Shown: positions 23,514 through 32,214 of the stretch, one piece after another
How positions within the stretch are numbered: position 1 is the stretch's first letter
Layout of the letters: each line of letters opens with the position of its first letter
NCBI GenBank assembly: GCA_947599825.1
Contig: CANQFS010000017.1
Coordinates: forward strand, 1 to 32,421
DNA length: 32,421 nt
Source: an uncultured Clostridia bacterium
GTDB lineage: Bacteria; Bacillota; Clostridia; TANB77; CAG-508
Reading direction: 5' to 3'
The notes under the pieces: model-generated
Seen by the model: only the letters and a program-made list of their open reading frames with translations
Told to the model about the DNA's origin: nothing
The model's database searches: none
Translations under genes and position numbers: made by a program

Positions 23514-23993
23514 ATGGATAAATTCAAAAGAACTTTACAACAAAGTAAAAAAATTATTATTATTATCGGAGTACTATGGGTGTTTTTAGCCATAGTACTT
23601 GTTTCGCCTATAGCCTATAGTATAAAAGAAGCAACCAACAGCTTTGGGCAATTTAATTTAAATATATTTCTTGAACGCATTGTGCCAGCAATCACAAGCT
23701 TTTCAAGCATAACCAAAATGTTTAACAAAGAATATTTTGGAACATTCACAAGTTGCCTAATCAACTACACAGTCCTATTTATTATTTGCTCTATAATTGG
23801 TTTTATAAAAACAAAACCAAAAGGAGAATATCACGACGTGGAGCATGGCTCTAGTGACTGGAGCGAGCATGGAGAGCAATATCGTATATTAAATAAAAAT
23901 AAAGGAATAATTTTAGCAGAAGACAATTACTTACCAATAGATAAAAGAGGAAACATCAACACATTAATCGTAGGACGGTTCAGGTTCTGGTAA
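23514..23993 (+). CDS. VirD4/TraG-like coupling ATPase, N-terminal part (frameshifted)
   Basis: N-terminal part of a type IV coupling protein: two membrane helices (about 15-37 and 80-101), then the loop KTKPKGEYHDVEHGSSDWSE and the start of the ATPase domain. The frame ends at TAA after LIVGRFRFW because of one extra base, most simply C23976; without it the DNA reads VGGSGSGKSAS, a perfect Walker A. The complete protein would run to 25707, 730 residues. The ATG at 23514 is chosen over the GTG at 23505, which lies in the AAAGGTGG ribosome-binding site. Whether the shift is a sequencing error, a mutation or programmed cannot be told from the sequence. Confidence 0.85.
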   Translation: MDKFKRTLQQSKKIIIIIGVLWVFLAIVLVSPIAYSIKEATNSFGQFNLNIFLERIVPAITSFSSITKMFNKEYFGTFTSCLINYTVLFIICSIIGFIKTKPKGEYHDVEHGSSDWSEHGEQYRILNKNKGIILAEDNYLPIDKRGNINTLIVGRFRFW

Positions 23994-24027
23994 ATCAGCA
24001 TCATATTCAAAACCAAATGCATACCAA

Positions 24028-25707
24028 ATGCTAGGCTCTTATGTATTTACAGATCCAAAAGGAGAATTATATGATGATACAGCAGGATACCTAAAAGAAC
24101 ATGGCTACGACATAAAAGTACTAAACCTAGTAAACCCTGCAAACAGTGATGGGTACAACCCACTAATGCACGTAGCAAGTGAACTAGATGTCGACGTTAT
24201 TGCAAATACAGTAGTAAAAGGACAAGCATCAGAAACTAAATCAGATCCATACTGGGACGACATGGCAGAAATGCTACTAAAAGCATTAATATACTATCTA
24301 ATAGCAACAAGACCAGAAGAAGAGCAAAACTTAGCAAGCTGTTCTGAACTTGTAAGAGCAGCTAATACCAATGGCGGAAGTAACTTACTTACTGAATTAA
24401 TCAATCAATTGCCATATGACCACCCAGCAAGAATGTATTACAAATCTATTGAAATAGCACCAGAAAAAACTTATGGCTCAATTCTAAGTTCATTACAATC
24501 AAAACTTGGAAAATTCGATTCCAAAGACATTGCAGAAGTAACCTCAACAGATACTATAAACTTTGAAGATATAGGAACAAAGAAAACAGCAGTCTACGTT
24601 ATATCATCAGATACACACACAGCCTATGACTTCTTACTAACAATATTCTTCTCACAAATGATACAACAACTATATAATTACGCAGACTTAAACGGTGGAA
24701 AACTAAAAATGCCGGTATTTTTCATACTAGACGAATTTGCCAACATAGGTAGGATACCAGACTTTGACAAAAAAATCTCAACATCAAGAAGTAGAGGCAT
24801 ACAATTTAGTGTTATATTACAAAACTTAGACCAACTAGAAGCAGTATATGAAAAATCATACGAAACTATCATGGGAAACTGTGACACACACGTATTTCTA
24901 GGAAGTAACTCATATAAAACAGTAGAATATTTCTCAAAAGCCTTAGGAGAAAAAACAATCTTTAGGCAAAGTAAATCAACCAACAGAGATAAGCACTGGC
25001 ATAAGCAAGGCTATAGTGACTCTGAACAACTAATGGGAAGAGCACTAATGACACCAGACGAACTACGTAGAATGGATAACGATTTATGCATCATATTTGA
25101 AAAAGGAATCAAGCCAGTAAAAGCAAAGAAATATTACTATTTCACACATCAAAAAATGTATAAAGAATTGCAAGCACATCGTTTAAACCATAATGAATTT
25201 GATGCAGGCGTTAGGGGCGAATGGAGAAAATATAACCCTTACAACCCTTATCAGCCAGACACAAATAAAAAAGCATCAGAAAACTTAAAAGTAGAATCAT
25301 TAGATGATTTATTTGAAGATAACCTAAATGAAAAAGACGAAAAAAATTCAGAAATTTTTGCACAAAACGAACAAAATGAGACATCAAAAGCAAATAAGCC
25401 AGCCGAATTAGGGCTAGAAATAGAATTAGAACCAGACAATCAAGAAGAAAGCCAAGAAAAAAATAACATGGCAAAAGATCCATTAATAATTGAAGGCTTA
25501 GAAGAAGCAGAAATAGGAGAAACAAAACAGCAAGAATCAAAAGCACAAGAAAGCAAAGAACCAGTTATTGATTTACTAGACTTTGACGATTTTGATAGTC
25601 CAACACTTCCAGAGGACCAAGAAAGTGAAAAACCACAACTATTTACAGAAGATATACAAAAAGAACTAGAAGCAAAATTTGATGAACTATTTGGACCAAT
25701 GGAATAG
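24028..25707 (+). CDS. VirD4/TraG-like coupling ATPase, C-terminal part (frameshifted)
   Basis: Continues the preceding gene in the +1 frame; coding similarity really starts at 23977, inside Walker A, and the ATG at 24028 is only the first Met and has no ribosome-binding site. It includes the YVFTDPKGELYDDT motif, the VLNLVNPANSDGYNPL region, Walker B MPVFFILDEFANIGRIPDF and the sensor-like ISTSRSRGIQFSVILQNLDQL, all typical of coupling proteins that feed DNA or proteins to a type IV secretion channel. The last about 150 residues are an acidic, Glu/Gln-rich tail. No relaxase or other mating-channel genes are in the window, so the role is open. If the shift is real, both halves are probably dead. 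A strong terminator follows. Confidence 0.88.
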   Translation: MLGSYVFTDPKGELYDDTAGYLKEHGYDIKVLNLVNPANSDGYNPLMHVASELDVDVIANTVVKGQASETKSDPYWDDMAEMLLKALIYYLIATRPEEEQNLASCSELVRAANTNGGSNLLTELINQLPYDHPARMYYKSIEIAPEKTYGSILSSLQSKLGKFDSKDIAEVTSTDTINFEDIGTKKTAVYVISSDTHTAYDFLLTIFFSQMIQQLYNYADLNGGKLKMPVFFILDEFANIGRIPDFDKKISTSRSRGIQFSVILQNLDQLEAVYEKSYETIMGNCDTHVFLGSNSYKTVEYFSKALGEKTIFRQSKSTNRDKHWHKQGYSDSEQLMGRALMTPDELRRMDNDLCIIFEKGIKPVKAKKYYYFTHQKMYKELQAHRLNHNEFDAGVRGEWRKYNPYNPYQPDTNKKASENLKVESLDDLFEDNLNEKDEKNSEIFAQNEQNETSKANKPAELGLEIELEPDNQEESQEKNNMAKDPLIIEGLEEAEIGETKQQESKAQESKEPVIDLLDFDDFDSPTLPEDQESEKPQLFTEDIQKELEAKFDELFGPME

Positions 25708-25816
25708 GAAATTGTAAATTTTAGGGATTAAAATCTCCAAAATCTGGACAACTTTTAGATAAAAAAATAAAATTAAAATATACAATAAATCTTAGCATAA
25801 TAAAATTAAAGAAATA

Positions 25817-25862
25817 AAAAGGAGCTGTAAAAAGTTTAAAATAAATTTTTTACAGCTCTTTT
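25817..25862 (+). terminator. Strong terminator of the VirD4-like operon
   Basis: AAAAGGAGCTGTAAAAA (25817-25833) pairs with TTTTTTACAGCTCTTTT (25846-25862) apart from one bulged G, with a T-rich 3' side. Confidence 0.9.
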
Positions 25863-25904
25863 GTGTTTTAGTATTTAATTAAAAGAATAGACTTTTTTGC
25901 AATA

Positions 25905-25972
25905 ATTATGTAAAAAAGTTATTAGCTAAAAAACTCTATTTCATTGTGTTTAAAGATATGTAAATATATAAT
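25905..25972 (+). promoter_or_regulatory. Pilin-family promoter with conserved upstream block (copy D)
   Basis: TTGTGT (25944-25949) and TATAAT (25967-25972) are 17 bp apart. ATTATGTAAAAAAGTTATTA starts at 25905, again 39 bp before the -35. This copy is not part of the tandem duplication, so its conservation is meaningful. Confidence 0.8.
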
Positions 25973-25999
25973 AAAACAAAAAAAGGAGTTGTAAAACAA

Positions 26000-27964
26000 A
26001 TGAAAAATAAGCAGAAACAGGAAAAGAAGCAAGTAAAAAAGATTCAAAATAGTAAAAAAACAGAAAGCCAAGGAGCCACAAAAGAAAATAAAAAAATTAA
26101 CAAAGGAATCACACTAATAGCACTAGTAGTAACAATCATTATACTAATCATTTTGGCAGGGGTAACACTAAGCATAGTATTAGGTAAAAATGGTTTACTA
26201 GCAAAAGCAAGAAAAGGTGCAGAAGACTATCAATATGCAGGAATAAAAGAAAGAGTAGAATCTGAAATACTAGCTTTAGATATACAGAAAGTAGCAAAAG
26301 GAGAAAAGCTAACAATAGAAGACGCATTACTTGCCTTATATGAAAAAGGAACCTTTGAAGAAATAGACATAGACTCAAGTACAGGGGTATGTGAAGGTTA
26401 TGTAATAGAACTAGGCTATAATGAAAATGAAAAAGTAGTTATAAATGGTATAACGAAAGATACAGGCGTAAGAATAGTAGCAAAAGTAAATCCAGTAGGA
26501 TACACCAAAGAAAACGTTGAAGTAACAATTAGCGTAAAAACAAGTGAGCAAGAAGTAAGTAGTATAGAAGTTCCAACGGGCATGACTCAAAAACAAGGAA
26601 CAGAAGAAAAAGACCACATATATGAAGTAGAAGCAAATGGAACCTATCATATAAAAGCAACTCTAAATGATGGAACAGTAATAGAAAAAGACATAGTAAT
26701 TGCAAATATTGATAAATTATCACCACAAGAATTTACAATAACAGCCGAAAATACAGGAACAGGGATTATAGTAACAGCTAAAACAGAAGATGCAGAAGCA
26801 GACACAGATAATGCAAAAAGTGGAATAGATAGATATGAATACTATGTAAAAAAGAAAGAAGAAGCAAATACAGCCTACCAAAAATATGATACAAATGCAA
26901 TTAAAGATTTAGACGTAGGAACATATAATGTATATGCAGTTGCTTATGATAAAGCAAAAAATGATAAACAAAGTGATACAATAGAAGTAGAAGTACAAAT
27001 AAAATTAAAGTTTCAACAAATATCAGCAGGAAAATATCATAGTTTGGGTATTGATATGAATGGTAGCTTATGGGCATGGGGGTATAATGGTAACGGACGA
27101 CTAGGAGACGGAACAACTAATGCTAAAAAAGTACCAACGAAAATAACAATAGAAGGAGAAGAAAATAAAAAATGGAAACAAATATCAGCAGGAGGTAGCC
27201 ATAGTTTAGCAATTGATGAGGATGGTAACTTATGGTCATGGGGCTTAAATAGTAAAGGACAACTAGGAATTGGAACAAATGACGATAAATTGGTACCAAC
27301 AAAAATAACAATAGAAGAGGAACAAAATAAAAAATGGAAACAAGTATCAGCAGGAGATCAATATAGTTTAGCAATTGATGAGGATGGTAACTTATGGTCA
27401 TGGGGCTATAATCACAATGGAGAGTTAGGAGATGGAACAACAGGAGAAAAAAACGTACCGACCAAAATAACAATAGAAGGAGAAGAAAATAAAAAATGGA
27501 AACAAATATATGCAGGTTATGATCATAGTTTAGTAATAGATGAAAATGATAACCTATGGAGCATGGGATATAATGCTTATGGACAATTAGGAGATGGAAC
27601 AATAAAAGATAAACACGTACCAACAAAAATAACAGTAGCAGAAAAAACAAATATAACATGGAAACAAGTTTCAGCAGGAGATGATCATAATTTGGCAATT
27701 GATACGGAAGGCAACCTATGGGTATGGGGAAATAACACTTATGGACAACTAGGAGATGGAACAACAGGAAATAAAAACGTACCGACGAAAATAACAATAG
27801 AAGGAGAAGAAAATAAAAAATGGAAACAAGTATCAGCAGGAGGTAGCCATTGTTTAGCAATTGACACAGACGGAAATTTATGGTCATGGGGCTTAAATAG
27901 TAAAGGACAACTAGGGGATGGAACAAATACAATGAGAACTAATCCAACCCCAATCGCACAATAA
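26000..27964 (+). CDS. Pilin-like anchor fused to Ig-like region and RCC1 beta-propeller repeats
   Basis: 654 residues. A basic tail of about 37 residues ends KG and is followed by the prepilin-like helix ITLIALVVTIIILIILAG (no Glu5), then a charged helix. Residues about 150-330 look like one or two Ig-like beta domains (VKVNPVGYTKENVEVTIS; GIDRYEYYVKK to YAVAYDKAKND). From about 335 to the end are six RCC1-type repeats of 54 residues with the pattern SAG-x-x-HSLAID-x-x-GNLWSWG then GQLGDGT, enough blades for a propeller. Bacterial RCC1 propellers serve as binding domains; the substrate is unknown. AAAGGAG lies before the ATG. Shared promoter architecture links it to the three lectin-type pilin-like genes. 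Confidence 0.85.
   Translation: MKNKQKQEKKQVKKIQNSKKTESQGATKENKKINKGITLIALVVTIIILIILAGVTLSIVLGKNGLLAKARKGAEDYQYAGIKERVESEILALDIQKVAKGEKLTIEDALLALYEKGTFEEIDIDSSTGVCEGYVIELGYNENEKVVINGITKDTGVRIVAKVNPVGYTKENVEVTISVKTSEQEVSSIEVPTGMTQKQGTEEKDHIYEVEANGTYHIKATLNDGTVIEKDIVIANIDKLSPQEFTITAENTGTGIIVTAKTEDAEADTDNAKSGIDRYEYYVKKKEEANTAYQKYDTNAIKDLDVGTYNVYAVAYDKAKNDKQSDTIEVEVQIKLKFQQISAGKYHSLGIDMNGSLWAWGYNGNGRLGDGTTNAKKVPTKITIEGEENKKWKQISAGGSHSLAIDEDGNLWSWGLNSKGQLGIGTNDDKLVPTKITIEEEQNKKWKQVSAGDQYSLAIDEDGNLWSWGYNHNGELGDGTTGEKNVPTKITIEGEENKKWKQIYAGYDHSLVIDENDNLWSMGYNAYGQLGDGTIKDKHVPTKITVAEKTNITWKQVSAGDDHNLAIDTEGNLWVWGNNTYGQLGDGTTGNKNVPTKITIEGEENKKWKQVSAGGSHCLAIDTDGNLWSWGLNSKGQLGDGTNTMRTNPTPIAQ
27007..27954 (+). 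repeat. Six RCC1-coding repeats with a 162-bp period
   Basis: Equivalent TGGAAACAA positions at 27173 and 27335 are 162 bp (54 codons) apart, and the pattern continues through six units. Some segments (such as the ACAATAGAAGGAGAAGAAAA stretch) are nearly identical in several units, suggesting recent expansion or homogenisation. Confidence 0.85.
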
Positions 27965-27970
27965 TACTAT

Positions 27971-28052
27971 TGGGTTACCATTAGGTACCATTAGGGACGT
28001 TTCCTTTTGGTATATCTGTCCCTTTTGGTATATATGTTCCTTTTGGTAATGC
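27971..28052 (+). repeat. CCTTTTGGTA-type tandem repeats behind the RCC1 gene
   Basis: Three units of about 18 bp (TTCCTTTTGGTATATCTG at 28001, TCCCTTTTGGTATATATG at 28019, a partial one at 28037) follow two TACCATTAGG words. The words relate to the CCTTTGGGGAC repeats at 12759-13024. Confidence 0.7.
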
Positions 28053-28107
28053 ATAAAAAAATAAAAAAAATAAAAAAATATAAAAAATAAAAAAATATAA
28101 AAAATTC

Positions 28108-28131
28108 AAAAATCCGCTATAGCGGATTTTT
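28108..28131. terminator. Perfect 24-bp palindromic terminator
   Basis: AAAAATCCGCTA (28108-28119) is followed at once by its exact complement, giving a GC-cored stem (ATCCGC/GCGGAT) with A and T runs on both sides; it could act in both directions. The rest of 27965-28259 is AT-rich with no gene. Confidence 0.8.
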
Positions 28132-28259
28132 AATATTATACATCGAACATTTAAATACTTTAGTAAAATTAGAAGAAAAAGAATATACAAGAATGAAATA
28201 TTATTTAAAATAATAAAAGATACGGATAAAAATAAACAAAACAAATGTTTCAAAAACTA

Positions 28260-28288
28260 TTGACTTTTTTTATGAAAGCCATTATAAT
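28260..28288 (+). promoter_or_regulatory. Promoter of the YhaO/YhaN-like operon
   Basis: TTGACT (28260-28265) and TATAAT (28283-28288) with a 17-bp spacer. Confidence 0.8.
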
Positions 28289-28348
28289 CTAAGAAGAATT
28301 GAAACGAAAAAATAAACACATTTTTAGCATGGAAGGAATGAAATAAAA

Positions 28349-29422
28349 ATGAAATTTGTTCATATAGCAGACATGCACTTTGATATGCCATTTCGTTTGC
28401 TAAGTGATAGGGCAGACTTAGGTGAAATCCGAAGATTAGACCAAAGGAAAGCCTTCAAAAATATGATAGATTACATCAAGCAAAATGAAATACCATATTT
28501 ATTCATAGCAGGAGACTTATACGAAGAAGAATGCATTCGTGAAAGCACAATTACATATATAAATAGTTTATTTTGCGAAATTCCAAACACAAAAATTTAT
28601 ATTGCACCCGGAAACCATGACCCCTATGTAAAAAACTCCTATTATGCCACTTTTCCGTGGAATAGTAATGTCACAATTTTCAAAGGAAAAGTACAAAAAA
28701 TCGAAAATGAAGATGCTATAATATATGGTTATGGCTTTGAAGAATTCTATGAAAAAAATTCCAAAATAGAAGAAATTCAAATTGAAAATAAAGAAAAAAT
28801 CAATATTCTAGTAACACACGCAAACTTAGATGGAAGCGACAAAACAGGAAGAGACTATAACAACTTATCTTCCCAAAAACTAAAAGAAATTGGTTTTGAC
28901 TACATCGCGCTAGGTCATATCCATAAAAACAATTTAGAAGAGCATACTAATATAGTTTACCCAGGTTCAGTTATTTCCCAAGGCTTCGACGAACTAGGTT
29001 TGCACGGAATGGTAGTAGGAAACCTTACAAAAGAAAATCTTAAACTAGAATTTATTCCATTAGATGAAAAAGAACTAAAAGAAATAGAATTAGACATCAC
29101 AGAAATAAAATCAGTAGAAGAACTCTTACAAAAAATAGAAGAAATAGAATTAACAGAAAACACCTTATACAAAATTACATTAGTAGGGCAAAGGAATTTT
29201 GAAATAAATTTATACAAACTAATAAAGCAAATCAGAAGAAAAGAAATCATCAAAGTAAAAGACAAAACAAAATTAGGTTATGAAATAGAAAAAATAGCAC
29301 AAGAAATTACTACATTACGAGGAATCTATGTCAAAGAAATCTTAGAAAAAATACAAAAAGAGCCAGAAAACAAAGAAATGCTAGAAAAAGCCTTAGAAAT
29401 TGGTTTAGAAGTACTATCTTAA
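28349..29422 (+). CDS. SbcD/YhaO-like metallophosphoesterase (DNA repair nuclease)
   Basis: 357 residues. Calcineurin-like phosphoesterase domain with the metal-binding motifs in order: FVHIADMHFD (D8, H10), AGDLYEEE near 55, APGNHDPY near 89, VTHANLDGS near 153 and ALGHIHKN near 190. SbcD/Mre11-type enzymes cut DNA ends and hairpins together with an SMC-like ATPase, encoded 75 bp downstream. The C-terminal about 130 residues are charged and probably form the ATPase contact. The size and partner fit the Firmicutes YhaO branch. The GGAAGG site precedes the ATG at slightly long spacing. Confidence 0.9.
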   Translation: MKFVHIADMHFDMPFRLLSDRADLGEIRRLDQRKAFKNMIDYIKQNEIPYLFIAGDLYEEECIRESTITYINSLFCEIPNTKIYIAPGNHDPYVKNSYYATFPWNSNVTIFKGKVQKIENEDAIIYGYGFEEFYEKNSKIEEIQIENKEKINILVTHANLDGSDKTGRDYNNLSSQKLKEIGFDYIALGHIHKNNLEEHTNIVYPGSVISQGFDELGLHGMVVGNLTKENLKLEFIPLDEKELKEIELDITEIKSVEELLQKIEEIELTENTLYKITLVGQRNFEINLYKLIKQIRRKEIIKVKDKTKLGYEIEKIAQEITTLRGIYVKEILEKIQKEPENKEMLEKALEIGLEVLS

Positions 29423-29497
29423 AAAAGATAAATAATAAATTTACAATTTATAATAAAAATATAAAACTAACACATATATAAAATAAGGAGCAAAATA

Positions 29498-31435
29498 TTG
29501 AAAATAAAAGAAATAAAAATTAATCACTTTGGAAAACTAGAAAACAAAGAAATTCAATTTGCAGACCATATCAATATAGTGCAAGGAAAAAATGAAAGTG
29601 GGAAATCAACATTATTGAAATTTATTGCAAATATCTTCTATGGCGCATCTAAAAACAAAAAAGGAAAACAAATTTCAGACTACGACAAGTACAAACCATG
29701 GTCTCAAGAAGAATTTTCAGGAAAGCTAACATATACATTAGATGATGGAACACAATATGAGGTATTTAGAGACTTTAATAAAAAAAATCCAACAATCTAC
29801 AATGAGCAATTAGAAGACATTTCAAAACAATTTACTATTGACAAAACCTATGGAAATCAATTTTTTATAGAGCAAACCAATGTAGAAGAAAACATATTTT
29901 ATTCTACATTAGTTTCAATGCAACAAGAAGTAAAAATAGAGCAAAGCATGCAAAATGCAATGGTACAAAAAGTCGCAAACCTAGCAGGAACAGGTGATGA
30001 CAGTATATCTTATCAAAAAGCACTAGACAAAATAAATAAAAAACAACTAGAAGAAATAGGAACAACACGCTCACAAGAAAGACCAATTAACATAGTAAAA
30101 GAAGAAAAATTTAAAACACAAGACGAAATAGGCACGCTAGAAGAATATAAAGAAAGAAAACAAGAAATATTGCAAGAAAAAGAAAAAAAGCAAAGTGAAA
30201 TTAGGCAAATAGAAGAAATAGTAGAAATAATAAAAAAAGTAAAAAATATCAAAGAAAACGAAAAACTAGAAAAAGAAAAAATAAAATTATCAGAAAACCT
30301 AAAAGAAAATCAGGAGCAAAAGAAAAATCAACTAGAAAATCAAAAAAAAGTGCAAGAACAAGAACTTCAAGAGCAAGAAATCAAAACAAACCAAGAAAAG
30401 CAAAAATCAAAAAATAAAAGAACAATGCCAAGTATAATCATATTAGTAGTAAGCATTTTATTAGAAGTAATTTCCATCATCGTACTAAAAAATAATATAA
30501 TTATATCAATCTGTGCACTCATAATTGTATTTTCTATTATTTGGACTGCAATAAAAATAAAAAAGCAAAAAATGCAAAAAGAAAAACAAAAACAAAAAAT
30601 ACAAATGCAACAAAAACAAAACATACAAGCAAAGCAAAACTTAGAAACAATTGAAGCAGAAATAAAAATCTTACAAAAAAATATAGAAGAACAAGAAAAA
30701 GAAATACAAAACCAAAAAAACTTAATGCAAGAAAAAGAAAATGTAGAAAAAGAAAAAATAAAACAAAATAGCAATCAAAAAGAACAAATAGATGAACTAT
30801 TTAGAAGTCAAAATATAAATTGGCAACTAGAAAGCAAAGAAGAGGAAAAAAATCGTAAAAAATTAGAATATCACTCTTTAGAATTAGAAGAAAGCACCAT
30901 TTCACCAAAATTAGAACAAATAGCACTATTAGAAGAACAATTAGAAAACTTAAAACAAAGGGAAGAAGAACTAAACAAAGAAAATGAAGCAATAGAACTT
31001 TCAAAAGAAATATTAGAAATTGCATACAAAAAAATGAAGCAAAATATAACACCAAAACTAACGAATCAATTATCAAAAAATATAGAAAAAATTTCAAATG
31101 GAAAATACACAAAAGTACACTTAAGTGAAGAAAATGGTCTAATTATAGAAAAAGAAAATGGAGAATATATAGAAGCAGAAAAACTAAGCATAGGAACCAT
31201 AGACCAACTATATCTATCTTTACGTTTAGCCATGGTAAAAGAATTAACAGAAGAAACTATGCCAATAATATTAGACGAAGCTTTTGCCTATTATGACCAA
31301 GAAAGGTTAAAGAACATTTTACAATATATAGATAGCGAATTTCCAAATAATCAAATTATCATATTCACTTGCACAAACCGAGAAAAAGAAATAGTAGAAA
31401 AATATGATATAAATCATAAAATAATAGAACTATAA
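29498..31435 (+). CDS. SbcC/YhaN-like AAA ATPase with membrane hairpin in coiled coil
   Basis: 645 residues. The N-terminal half-ATPase has Walker A GKNESGKSTLL (30-40); the C-terminal half has the signature LSIGTIDQLYLSLRLA near 562 and Walker B MPIILDEAFAYYDQ near 588. Between them is a long Glu/Lys/Gln coiled coil, interrupted at about 312-351 by two hydrophobic helices (IIILVVSILLEVISIIVL and ISICALIIVFSIIWTAI) where SbcC has a zinc hook. That membrane hairpin is typical of the YhaN type and would tether the complex to the membrane. Start TTG, with AAGGAG at correct spacing; its first residues MKIKEIKINHFGKL match the family. Operon with the nuclease gene. Confidence 0.9.
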   Translation: MKIKEIKINHFGKLENKEIQFADHINIVQGKNESGKSTLLKFIANIFYGASKNKKGKQISDYDKYKPWSQEEFSGKLTYTLDDGTQYEVFRDFNKKNPTIYNEQLEDISKQFTIDKTYGNQFFIEQTNVEENIFYSTLVSMQQEVKIEQSMQNAMVQKVANLAGTGDDSISYQKALDKINKKQLEEIGTTRSQERPINIVKEEKFKTQDEIGTLEEYKERKQEILQEKEKKQSEIRQIEEIVEIIKKVKNIKENEKLEKEKIKLSENLKENQEQKKNQLENQKKVQEQELQEQEIKTNQEKQKSKNKRTMPSIIILVVSILLEVISIIVLKNNIIISICALIIVFSIIWTAIKIKKQKMQKEKQKQKIQMQQKQNIQAKQNLETIEAEIKILQKNIEEQEKEIQNQKNLMQEKENVEKEKIKQNSNQKEQIDELFRSQNINWQLESKEEEKNRKKLEYHSLELEESTISPKLEQIALLEEQLENLKQREEELNKENEAIELSKEILEIAYKKMKQNITPKLTNQLSKNIEKISNGKYTKVHLSEENGLIIEKENGEYIEAEKLSIGTIDQLYLSLRLAMVKELTEETMPIILDEAFAYYDQERLKNILQYIDSEFPNNQIIIFTCTNREKEIVEKYDINHKIIEL

Positions 31436-31472
31436 AGAAAAACAAAAATTATACTAAGCCAAAAATAAAACG

Positions 31473-31645
31473 AAAAATCACTAAGAAAGAATATAAAACG
31501 AAAAATCATTAAGCAAAAAAATAAAACAAAAAATCAATAAGCAAAGTATAAAATAAAAAATCATTAGGCAAAATAAAAAACGAAAAATCATTAAGCAAAA
31601 AAATAAAACAAAAAATCAATAAGCAAAGTATAAAATGAAAAATCA
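31473..31645 (+). repeat. Seven AT-rich tandem repeats, 27-28 bp period
   Basis: The word AAAAATCA starts at 31473, 31501, 31529, 31556, 31583, 31611 and 31638, followed each time by a variant of TAAGCAAA and ATAAAA. A higher-order step of about 110 bp is also visible. Units are degenerate with no unique spacers. It fills most of the gap 31436-31716. Confidence 0.85.
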
Positions 31646-31716
31646 CCAAGCCAAAATATAAAAAAATCGAAATAAAAATTGGTGTAAATTGGAAAAGAAT
31701 AAATGCATGTAAGCCA

Positions 31717-31745
31717 TTGACAACGTAGACAAAGCATATTATAAT
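31717..31745 (+). promoter_or_regulatory. Consensus promoter of the last gene
   Basis: TTGACA (31717-31722) and TATAAT (31740-31745) with a 17-bp spacer, a full match to the SigA consensus. Confidence 0.9.
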
Positions 31746-31795
31746 AAATATGACGCAATTAAAAAGTACTCAGTTCTAATTAGGAGGAGGAAAAT

Positions 31796-32149
31796 ATGAA
31801 ACTAGATGAAAAAAAAGTAAAAGATTTTGAAGTAGAAAAACATCGGTTTTTAGAGGAGATGAAAAAAGCACTTCTTAGATATCCAATAAATATGGAAATA
31901 AAGAAAAAAATATATTCAGAAATAATAATGATATGCAAAAGCGTAGACTTAAAAGAAATGCAAATAAGAGACTCAAATCATCAAAAACTAATTAAAACGG
32001 AAGGTGACCTTTTAATGGCAATTGGGTGGTATTGGAACAAATTAAGGAATGTATTTATTAAGAAGTTCAAAAAATTTCATGATCCTTTCAAAACCATTGT
32101 AGTAGAGCACGAAGAAAGAATAGCCGCTATATTGGAAGGCTATATCTAA
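31796..32149 (+). CDS. Hypothetical protein
   Basis: 117 residues, mostly helical and Lys-rich, with Trp/Tyr in the middle (AIGWYWNKLRNVFIKKF). It has no signal peptide, clear membrane helix or family I recognise. A consensus promoter, an AGGAGGAGG site and a terminator support it as a real, probably well-expressed single gene. Function unknown. Confidence 0.75.
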   Translation: MKLDEKKVKDFEVEKHRFLEEMKKALLRYPINMEIKKKIYSEIIMICKSVDLKEMQIRDSNHQKLIKTEGDLLMAIGWYWNKLRNVFIKKFKKFHDPFKTIVVEHEERIAAILEGYI

Positions 32150-32181
32150 AGTACTTCAGTACGTACGCAAAAAAATAATAG

Positions 32182-32214
32182 AAAAAGCCATAGTTTTACG
32201 GAACGTGGCTTTTT
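32182..32214 (+). terminator. Terminator of the last gene
   Basis: AAAAAGCCA (32182-32190) pairs with TGGCTTTTT (32206-32214) and a T run continues. Confidence 0.85.

Noticed and set aside
27123..27932. Long minus-strand frame opposite the RCC1 repeats
   Set aside because: Created by the periodic repeats on the coding strand; Leu/Phe/Tyr-rich with no start signal.
31473..31645. Possible CRISPR array
   Set aside because: Units follow each other without unique spacers, are AT-only and degenerate, and no cas genes are near.
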